DNA of 5,269 nt from Candidatus Latescibacterota bacterium (GTDB lineage Bacteria; Latescibacterota; UBA2968; GCA-2709665): assembly GCA_030746455.1 (NCBI GenBank), contig JASLMQ010000696.1, forward strand, positions 1 to 5,269, in the 5' to 3' direction. A program made the position numbers and the translations under genes. Under the pieces are notes generated by a model, which was not told the origin of the DNA, searched no databases, and was given only the letters and a program-made list of their open reading frames with translations. Below are positions 1-5,269 of the stretch, piece after piece (position 1 is the first letter of the stretch; every line of letters begins with the position of its first letter).

Positions 1-1686
1 CCGTTCTACTGTTTCGAACGACTTCGCATGGAAAGGGAGTGGCTACGATCGGCGATGGCGGGAGCGACGACACTGGGCCTTCTTGCCTTCACACACCCGG
101 GCTACGCGTTCTGGACGACCGGACTCCTGATCGGCTACGCATTGGTCCGCCTCTGGACGGAACGCCGAGGAACGCCCTTGAAGACGTGGCTTCCGCGCAG
201 CCTGCTCCTACTCGGGGGTGGACTGGTCGTCGGCGCCTACCTGGCCCTGCCAATGTGGATCGAACGGGTGCACACCGGGCTCCGCTTCGGCCTGTCGATG
301 TCCGCCACACCCGACCCCGACTGGCGGCGCCTGCTGGTCTGGTCGAACTACCGGTTCCCGCTCATACCTGTGGAAACGACCCATTGGTACGGTGGTTATC
401 TGGGGGCCTCGCTCGTCTTGCTCGCGATTGTGGGCCTCGTGGCCGCCTTCGCGTCGCGAGAACGGATCGGGTCGCCCGCTTCCAGGGCAGGTGCACTCTG
501 TCTGCTGGTGTCCCTGATCCTGGTCTTCGGATACAGGTGGCCCGTGTTGCGCGAGTCGAGCCTGATTCAGGCCTTCAACGCATCGCGCTACCTCCTCTTC
601 GTCACGTTCTTCGTATCGGTCATGGCCGGAGTTGGCGCGGCGGCCCTGATGCGCCTTCGCAAGCCGGGATCTTGGTCCACGCCGGTCTTCACAGCCATCG
701 TGCTCGTGATCGCCGTCGACCTGGGGGCCACCACCTTCCGCCACCCCTGCACCCACGAAGGCCCCCTGATGATCTCGCGCCAGGCCCACACCAACCTGCG
801 CATGGACGCGAACCGGTTCACGGACGGCCAGCTGCCCGATTACAGGGTCTTTCATACGACGGCGAACGTCTACCGGCCGAAAATCCTGTCGTGGCTCCCC
901 ATCCGCACCGGAACGGTGCCCTTCCTCGGAAGCTACAACGAGCAGCCCCTGGCGATGTACGCCCTTGGCAGACCCTTGGAGGCCTTCCTGAATCCGCTCA
1001 TCGAAGGCGTGCGTGACCCAGAGGAGCTCAACGATTCAGAGGCATTCGATCTGATCGTGAGCGGGCTCTACCAGCTGAACACCAGGCACGTGTTCTCCAT
1101 CCAGACGGACGATGCGAAGGAGGCCTGGCGGTCGGTGAGCTGGTCGCTACCTATCAACAGCCCTGTCACGGTCTCTTCGAGAATCGAGGGATATCGACTC
1201 GACCTCGATCCAGACGCGGGGCGCATGCTGGGAGCGGCCACGGAGTTGCTGCGGGCCATGAATCTGAATCCCCTGGCCAGCACCTGCGAGCGGATCTTGC
1301 TGACGGGCTACGATGGCGTCGAGGACCTGGGGACCCGGCCGGAGGTCCAGGTCCTGGAACACCGCGTCTGGAATCAACGCGTAGAAATGGCGGTACGCGT
1401 TTCGGCGCCCTGTTTCATCCGGCTGGCCTATGCGCACTACCCCTTTCTCGATGTCAAGGTCGATGGTCTTGCCGTCGAGCCCTATCAGACGGCCGGCCGA
1501 TTCATCGCATTGCGCCTCGAGGAAGGCGAGCACCGGATCGTGCTCGTGCCCCGGCTCTCGCCCTTGAGACGCACGCTCCTGGCCCTGAACCTGATTCTAG
1601 CCGCTTGCGCCATCCTCGCCCTGATCCGCTCGAGACGTCGTGGAAGGAGGCCCACGAGCCCTGCCCGCGAGGGGGATGCGCCGTGA
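1..1686 (+). CDS. Polytopic membrane protein, YfhO/GT-C-like, 5'-truncated by the window edge
   Basis: The reading frame is open to base 1 and no Shine-Dalgarno precedes the ATG at 28, so the true start lies upstream and 561 residues are visible. Numbering from the ATG at 28, hydrophobic segments lie at about 10-41 (probably two short helices broken by the turn HPGYA at 23-27), 55-75, 122-142, 152-168, 187-208 and 218-234. A long polar, presumably extracytoplasmic domain follows at about 235-513, then a last helix at 515-534 and a basic cytoplasmic tail (RSRRRGRRP). The soluble part contains DYRVF (271-275), NTRHVF (351-356) and a C-terminal beta-rich unit with AHYPFLDVKVDG (469-480) and LEEGEHRI (497-504). 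These match in order and spacing the landmarks of YfhO-type proteins, including the one at 2830-5214. The N-terminal membrane half, where GT-C enzymes carry their catalytic acidic residue, is missing. The likely role, by inference, is transfer of a sugar from a lipid carrier outside the membrane. PTPS-related (PF10131-like) membrane proteins are an alternative family label. The stop overlaps the next gene's GTG. Confidence 0.8.
   Translation, partial: PFYCFERLRMEREWLRSAMAGATTLGLLAFTHPGYAFWTTGLLIGYALVRLWTERRGTPLKTWLPRSLLLLGGGLVVGAYLALPMWIERVHTGLRFGLSMSATPDPDWRRLLVWSNYRFPLIPVETTHWYGGYLGASLVLLAIVGLVAAFASRERIGSPASRAGALCLLVSLILVFGYRWPVLRESSLIQAFNASRYLLFVTFFVSVMAGVGAAALMRLRKPGSWSTPVFTAIVLVIAVDLGATTFRHPCTHEGPLMISRQAHTNLRMDANRFTDGQLPDYRVFHTTANVYRPKILSWLPIRTGTVPFLGSYNEQPLAMYALGRPLEAFLNPLIEGVRDPEELNDSEAFDLIVSGLYQLNTRHVFSIQTDDAKEAWRSVSWSLPINSPVTVSSRIEGYRLDLDPDAGRMLGAATELLRAMNLNPLASTCERILLTGYDGVEDLGTRPEVQVLEHRVWNQRVEMAVRVSAPCFIRLAYAHYPFLDVKVDGLAVEPYQTAGRFIALRLEEGEHRIVLVPRLSPLRRTLLALNLILAACAILALIRSRRRGRRPTSPAREGDAP
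1669..1675 (+). promoter_or_regulatory. Ribosome binding site for the GTG start at 1683
   Basis: The purine run GAGGGGG lies inside the end of the upstream gene, with 7 bases between it and the GTG at 1683. This spacing, the 4-base overlap with the upstream TGA, and the canonical GT4 N-terminus beginning right at this codon decide the start. The in-frame ATG at 1605 would add 26 residues rich in Pro, Arg and Glu that do not resemble the family. Confidence 0.65.
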
Positions 1687-2825
1687 AGATCCTGCACACC
1701 ATATACGACGACACCCGGAATCCGTGGTGTGGCGGAGGGGGCGCCGTTCGGGCCCTCGAGATCAACCGTCGGCTCGTGGAAAGGCACGACATCACCCGGG
1801 TCTCGGGATGCTTCCCCGGCTGCCGCGACAGCGAGATCGTCGAAGGCATCCGCGTGCACCGGATCGGCACATCGCGGTCCTACGCACTCAGCCGGCTGAG
1901 CTACAGTCTGCTCCTGCCCCTTCACCTGCGTCGCCAGCGCTTCGATTTGTGGGTCCACGATTTCTCGGCGTTTGCACCGGTGTGGGCACCCGGCTATCTG
2001 CGTCGCCGTGCCGTTCTCGTCCTGCACCACCTGATGTCTCGTCACGCCACCGAGAAGTACCGGCTCGCAGGTCTGGCCGCGTGGCTCGCCGAATCGCTCA
2101 TAGCCCGTCTCTACAGGAGGATCATCGCGGTCTCTCCCGGCACCCGGTTGCAGGCCGTGCGTCTGGCAGGACAGGATGCCGAGATCACGGTCGTCTACAA
2201 CGGGGTCGATGACCGCTGCTTCATCTCCAGTACGCCGGAGGGGGACTACCTGCTCTGCTTCGGGAGGCTGGATACCTACAACAAAGGCATCGATCTCCTG
2301 TTCGAGGCGTTCGCGCGCCTCGCCGACAGCCACCCGGAAATCCGGCTGGTCGTGGCCGGCCGCGGCGTGCCCGAACGTGTCCGGGAACTGGAGAAGTTGG
2401 CGGGTTCCTTGAGCCTCGCCGACCGGATCGAGGTCCTTGGTGAGGTAACGGAAAGCCGGAAACGTGAGCTCTACACGAGAGCGCTGTTCGTCTGCGCACC
2501 CTCCCGTTACGAAGGCTGGGGAATCGCTGCCCTCGAGGCGAGTGCGGCCGGGAAGGCCGTGGTCGGATCGGACATCCCCGGGCTCGCAGACGCCGTCCGC
2601 CGCGATGAGACCGGCCTCCTTGTGCCGCCCGAGGATGTCGATGCATTGGCCGAGGCGATGGGACGGCTTCTGAGGGACCCGGCCCTGACGCGCTCCCTCG
2701 GCCAGGCGGGCCGTCGCTGGGCGGGTCGCTTTAGGTGGGACCAGGTGGCGCACGAGCAGGAACGGGTCTACGAACAGGCTGCAGGCAATCCAGGGCCCGT
2801 TGACAGGCCCAATCCACAGGGGTAG
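1683..2825 (+). CDS. GT4-family (group 1) glycosyltransferase, GT-B fold
   Basis: The 380-residue protein has a normal length for a retaining GT-B glycosyltransferase that uses a nucleotide-activated sugar in the cytoplasm. The N-terminal acceptor-side domain starts with the beta strand VKILHTIYDD and the glycine loop CGGGGA (16-21). Later come an Asp at 93 (WVHDF) and a paired histidine at 115-116 (VLHHL), typical of this group. The linker strand AVSPGTR precedes VVYNGVDD, the usual entry to the C-terminal domain. That domain has GRLDTYNKGID with R195 and K201, the basic pair expected to hold the nucleotide diphosphate, then the EX7E motif E277-E285 (YEGWGIAALEAS) and the GLLVPPEDVDALAEA helix. 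There is no signal peptide or membrane helix, so it is probably a soluble or peripheral membrane enzyme. It overlaps the upstream gene by 4 bases and ends 4 bases before the next ATG, so it is likely translated as one unit with two membrane proteins. The exact sugar and acceptor are not readable. C16, C43 and C47 are clustered in the N-domain, with no known meaning. Confidence 0.93.
   Translation: MKILHTIYDDTRNPWCGGGGAVRALEINRRLVERHDITRVSGCFPGCRDSEIVEGIRVHRIGTSRSYALSRLSYSLLLPLHLRRQRFDLWVHDFSAFAPVWAPGYLRRRAVLVLHHLMSRHATEKYRLAGLAAWLAESLIARLYRRIIAVSPGTRLQAVRLAGQDAEITVVYNGVDDRCFISSTPEGDYLLCFGRLDTYNKGIDLLFEAFARLADSHPEIRLVVAGRGVPERVRELEKLAGSLSLADRIEVLGEVTESRKRELYTRALFVCAPSRYEGWGIAALEASAAGKAVVGSDIPGLADAVRRDETGLLVPPEDVDALAEAMGRLLRDPALTRSLGQAGRRWAGRFRWDQVAHEQERVYEQAAGNPGPVDRPNPQG
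2818..2822 (+). promoter_or_regulatory. Ribosome binding site for the ATG start at 2830
   Basis: AGGGG lies in the last codons of the glycosyltransferase gene, 7 bases before the ATG at 2830. The stop TAG of the upstream gene (2823-2825) falls in the spacer, so a ribosome finishing the glycosyltransferase is positioned to restart. This favours the ATG at 2830 over the in-frame TTG at 2800, which has no comparable site. Confidence 0.7.
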
Positions 2826-2829
2826 CCAG

Positions 2830-5214
2830 ATGGCCAAGCATCGAGGTGGGAGAAGACGAAGAACGGAATCGCACGCTGAAGCCCGGAAGCCATCGGCCTT
2901 CGATGCGGTATCCAGGCTTGCCTCCTCCTCCTGGGGGCCTCCCCTGTTCTTCGCCGTTCTAAGCATCGTCTACTTCGCCGGGTTCGTTTTCACCGACGAC
3001 GTGATCTACGGATCGGATCTCGGCACCGACTTCCACAAAGGGGACAATCCCGTCGTCGAAAAGGCCGGTGAGCTGGGGCTCCCGGCCTGGTTGCCATTCA
3101 ACGGGGGTATGCCGGGCACGTCGGCCTCGCGGCATGACTACTTCATGCCCGTGCACCTCCTCAAGCTCTTCACCACTGACTATCGCTACTACGGGTGGCG
3201 CTATGTCTTCGCCATGTTCTGCGCGGGGTACTTCGCCTTCCTGTGTCTGCGAGGCTACGGCATCCGTCCTCTTGCGGCGTGGCTTGGGGGCGTGGCCTTC
3301 GCGTCGGCCCCCACGGTCCTCGGGTTTACCCAGGCCGGGCACTACGCGAAGATGTCGGCCATCTCCGTCTTCCCCTTCAGTGTCTGGGCCCTTCATCGGG
3401 GTATGCAGGACCGGCGCTGGATCTACTTCCTGGTCCTCAGCCTGGGCATCGCCCTGGGCGTCTATTCACCCCACATCCAGATCGTCTACTACTCCCTTTG
3501 GGGACTCGGGTTCTTCTTCCTTTTCGAGCTTGTGGCCTTCTACCTCCGTGAGCGCAGCATCGGCGCGGCGGCGAGCCGGTCCTTGCTGGCAGCCGGTGCC
3601 GTCTGCCTGGGACTCGCGATCGGGGCGGAAGGGATCTTCCCTCCGTGGGAGGGTGCAACCTTGAGCAAGCGTGGCGTGGATCGGGGGCAAGACGCCGGGA
3701 TGGCCTTCGCCGCCTCCTGGAGCTCGCACCCGGAAGACCTCGTGTCCCTGATCGTACCCGAGTTCGGTCACTTCAACCAGCTCTACTGGGGCCGAAACGC
3801 CGGGAAGTGGAACTCCGACTATATCGGCATCGTCGTCCTCTTCCTGGCCGCAATCTCCCTTGGCCGGATCCGCAAGGACTCCCGCGTCAAGCTCTTCTTG
3901 ACTCTGTTCCTCCTGGTAGCCGTCTTCTCTCTGGGCACCCATACCCCGATCTATCGACTGTTCTATCACCTGGTACCCGGCGTACGCGACCTTCGCGCCA
4001 TCGGAATGATCGCCTTTCTCCTCGCCTTCCCCGCCTGTGTGCTTGCCGGCCTGGGGCTGGACCGCATCCTTTCCACCGATGGGGACCAGCCCGACCTGCG
4101 CCGCCATCTGGCCTACGGCTCCGGCCTCCTGGTCCTCGTGCTCCTGGTCATGGCCCTTGCGCCTGGAGCGGTGGTCGGTGCCTGGAACCGGGTCTTTTGG
4201 CCAGACATCCCGTCGAAGAAGGCCGCCATCGCGTCGGCCAACCTGCCGCACCTTGCGCGGGCGGCCTGGATCGCTGTCTTGATCATCGCCGCCCTGTTCG
4301 CCCTCGCCTGGCGGAGAATCCAGGGCCGAATCTCGGCCCCCGCGTTCGCCATCCTGTTGCTTCCCATCATGCTGTTCGACACCTGGCGGATCGATAGGCA
4401 GTTCCTCACCTATGTCGATCCGTCGCGGTATCTTCCCGGCGACAGGGCGAACCTGCGCGCGGTGGAGTATCTCCGGGAAGACTCGACCCTCTATCGCGTT
4501 CTGCCCCTCCCCAGCGGCGATCAGGTGCGGCTCCCAGGCATCACCCTCGTCAGTCAGTTCCACGACTTCACGCTGCCCCGGTACGACCGTCTGCTCAAGT
4601 CGGGCATGATCGGTCACCCGGCCATCCTGAATCTGGTCAACACCCGCTACGTCGTGTCCTCGAAACCGGTGCCCACATCGTGGCTCGCCGAACCTGCCGT
4701 CGTTGACGGGCTCCACATCTACCGCAACCCGCACGCGCTGCCCTGGATCTACCTCTGCTCTGATTACGTGATCGAGAAGGACGAAGACAGGATCCTGGAG
4801 CTGCTCACCCAGAAGGCGTTCCGGCCGTCTCATCGAGCGATTCTGGAGGATGTCCCTCCTGATTTCATGAAGCCCGAATCGAATGCGTATCCCGGCAAGA
4901 TCGAGGAGTTGGCCTTCGACCTATCTGGAGGGGTAATCGATCTACAGGTTGGTGCGCCCGGTCCCAGGCTTCTGGTCATATCCGAGAACCATCATCCCTA
5001 CTGGCACGCATATATCGACGGTCAGGAGCATCCCCTCCTCAGGGCCAATTACCTATGGAAGGCCGTCCAGGTACCGGCGGGCACACACCGGGTCGAGCTC
5101 CGGTATCACGATCCCATCGTTGCCGTGTGCCGCTGGATTACGATTTGCGCCACCTTCGGGTTTCTCGGAGTCCTGTCGATTTCGTGGCGAATCAGCCGAG
5201 GTAGAATCAGGTAG
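2830..5214 (+). CDS. YfhO-family polytopic membrane protein, probable GT-C-type glycosyltransferase
   Basis: The 794-residue protein has a size within the usual range for YfhO proteins (PF09586). After a basic cytoplasmic N-terminus (KHRGGRRRR), helix 1 spans about 37-54. The first outer loop is rich in Asp (D56, D57, D63, D67) and carries FNGGMPG (90-96), resembling the GGMP signature of the family. Further helices lie at about 123-142, 147-166, 174-190, 197-213, 218-240, 251-270, 330-347, 353-370, 391-411, 431-450, 478-497 and 501-519. An extracytoplasmic domain of about 230 residues follows, with LYRVLPLP (554-561), NTRYVV (604-609), YRNPHALPW (631-639) and the C-terminal beta unit HHPYWHAYIDG (721-731) ... 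LWKAVQVPAGTHRVELRY. A final helix lies at about 756-777. In Bacillus subtilis, YfhO works with CsbB and GtcA to put GlcNAc on lipoteichoic acid, using an undecaprenyl-phosphate sugar outside the membrane. By inference this protein moves a lipid-linked sugar onto a surface acceptor. The acceptor is unknown, and no CsbB or GtcA partner lies in the window. Confidence 0.87.
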   Translation: MAKHRGGRRRRTESHAEARKPSAFDAVSRLASSSWGPPLFFAVLSIVYFAGFVFTDDVIYGSDLGTDFHKGDNPVVEKAGELGLPAWLPFNGGMPGTSASRHDYFMPVHLLKLFTTDYRYYGWRYVFAMFCAGYFAFLCLRGYGIRPLAAWLGGVAFASAPTVLGFTQAGHYAKMSAISVFPFSVWALHRGMQDRRWIYFLVLSLGIALGVYSPHIQIVYYSLWGLGFFFLFELVAFYLRERSIGAAASRSLLAAGAVCLGLAIGAEGIFPPWEGATLSKRGVDRGQDAGMAFAASWSSHPEDLVSLIVPEFGHFNQLYWGRNAGKWNSDYIGIVVLFLAAISLGRIRKDSRVKLFLTLFLLVAVFSLGTHTPIYRLFYHLVPGVRDLRAIGMIAFLLAFPACVLAGLGLDRILSTDGDQPDLRRHLAYGSGLLVLVLLVMALAPGAVVGAWNRVFWPDIPSKKAAIASANLPHLARAAWIAVLIIAALFALAWRRIQGRISAPAFAILLLPIMLFDTWRIDRQFLTYVDPSRYLPGDRANLRAVEYLREDSTLYRVLPLPSGDQVRLPGITLVSQFHDFTLPRYDRLLKSGMIGHPAILNLVNTRYVVSSKPVPTSWLAEPAVVDGLHIYRNPHALPWIYLCSDYVIEKDEDRILELLTQKAFRPSHRAILEDVPPDFMKPESNAYPGKIEELAFDLSGGVIDLQVGAPGPRLLVISENHHPYWHAYIDGQEHPLLRANYLWKAVQVPAGTHRVELRYHDPIVAVCRWITICATFGFLGVLSISWRISRGRIR

Positions 5215-5216
5215 TT

Positions 5217-5223
5217 GGAGAGA
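5217..5223 (+). promoter_or_regulatory. Ribosome binding site after the YfhO-family gene
   Basis: GGAGAGA begins 2 bases after the TAG at 5212-5214 and lies 7 bases before the ATG at 5231. It is a credible Shine-Dalgarno and the best evidence that translation restarts here, so the operon probably continues beyond the window. No hairpin followed by a T-run is visible in 5215-5269, so there is no sign of a terminator. Confidence 0.45.
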
Positions 5224-5230
5224 CCGATAG

Positions 5231-5266
5231 ATGAACAGCCCAACTAACCTGTGCTTCTATGACTGA
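5231..5266 (+). CDS. Possible 11-residue leader ORF at the head of the next gene
   Basis: This ATG is the only start with good spacing to the GGAGAGA at 5217-5223, but the frame encodes only MNSPTNLCFYD before TGA at 5264-5266. The end overlaps another ATG at 5259-5261 (frame M-T-E, running off the window), which has no Shine-Dalgarno of its own. The short frame could be a translated leader coupled to the next gene, a frameshifted 5' end of that gene, or chance. The peptide is not enriched in any one amino acid, so classical attenuation is not suggested. The downstream gene cannot be identified from the few bases present. Confidence 0.2.
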   Translation: MNSPTNLCFYD

Positions 5267-5269
5267 GAC

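Noticed and set aside
28..30. ATG at 28 as the true start of the first gene
   Set aside because: The frame stays open to base 1, there is no Shine-Dalgarno before 28, and the protein would lack the N-terminal membrane half normal for its type.
39..1016. 325-codon plus-strand frame overlapping the first gene
   Set aside because: The product is Arg/Pro/His-rich with no domain, and it competes with a frame that shows clear membrane helices and family motifs.
1605..1607. ATG at 1605 as the glycosyltransferase start
   Set aside because: It would add 26 charged, Pro-rich residues before the canonical first beta strand and overlap the upstream gene by 82 bases. The GTG at 1683 has better spacing and context.
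2793..2810. Hairpin GGGCC / GGCCC with an 8-base loop just before the YfhO-family gene, considered as a terminator or regulator
   Set aside because: The stem is only 5 base pairs, there is no T-run, and it lies inside the glycosyltransferase coding region. Such stems are expected by chance in GC-rich DNA.
1485..2966. 493-codon open frame on the minus strand across the glycosyltransferase gene
   Set aside because: Its protein is rich in Arg, Gly, Asp, Glu and Pro with no recognisable domain, and it lies opposite a clear GT4 gene. Long antisense frames are common in GC-rich coding DNA.
3466..4833. 455-codon open frame on the minus strand across the YfhO-family gene
   Set aside because: The composition is Gly/Glu/Asp/Gln-heavy and low in complexity. 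It mirrors the hydrophobic codons of the real membrane protein, so it is a shadow.

Overview
This window holds part of a tightly packed, single-strand (+) gene run. It has three protein genes and then a 55-base tail where the next gene probably begins. The DNA is GC-rich by eye (around 60% or more), the ORFs are GC-rich at third codon positions, and the ribosome binding sites are short G-rich Shine-Dalgarno sequences. This is a bacterial layout. The protein families would fit a lineage such as Gemmatimonadota, Acidobacteriota, Eisenbacteria/Latescibacteria or a deltaproteobacterial group, but the phylum cannot be fixed from the sequence, and that list is a guess.

Layout: (1) positions 1-1686, the 3' part of a large polytopic membrane protein. 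It has about seven visible membrane segments, a long extracytoplasmic domain and a final membrane helix. Its 5' end lies outside the window. (2) 1683-2825, a complete 380-residue cytoplasmic GT-B glycosyltransferase of the GT4 (group 1) type, starting at a GTG that overlaps the previous stop by 4 bases. (3) 2830-5214, a complete 794-residue membrane protein of the YfhO family, starting 4 bases after the previous stop. (4) 5215-5269, a good Shine-Dalgarno followed by an 11-codon mini-ORF whose end overlaps a possible start of the next gene.

The overlaps and spacings suggest one transcript with translational coupling. No promoter or terminator is visible. A plausible reading is a surface-glycan or lipid-linked-sugar module. 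The GT4 enzyme would add a sugar on the cytoplasmic face. The two GT-C-like membrane proteins would transfer or modify sugars from polyprenyl-phosphate carriers on the outer face. The acceptor and sugar cannot be deduced here.

The most notable observation is that genes 1 and 3, although very different in sequence, share the same order of landmarks in their C-terminal halves. These are an Asp at the end of a hydrophobic helix, a YRV motif, an NTR(H/Y)V motif, an (H)(Y/H)P...(V/I)DG beta domain, and a final helix. They look like highly diverged relatives on either side of a glycosyltransferase. Nothing points to a mobile element, CRISPR array, RNA gene or defence system.
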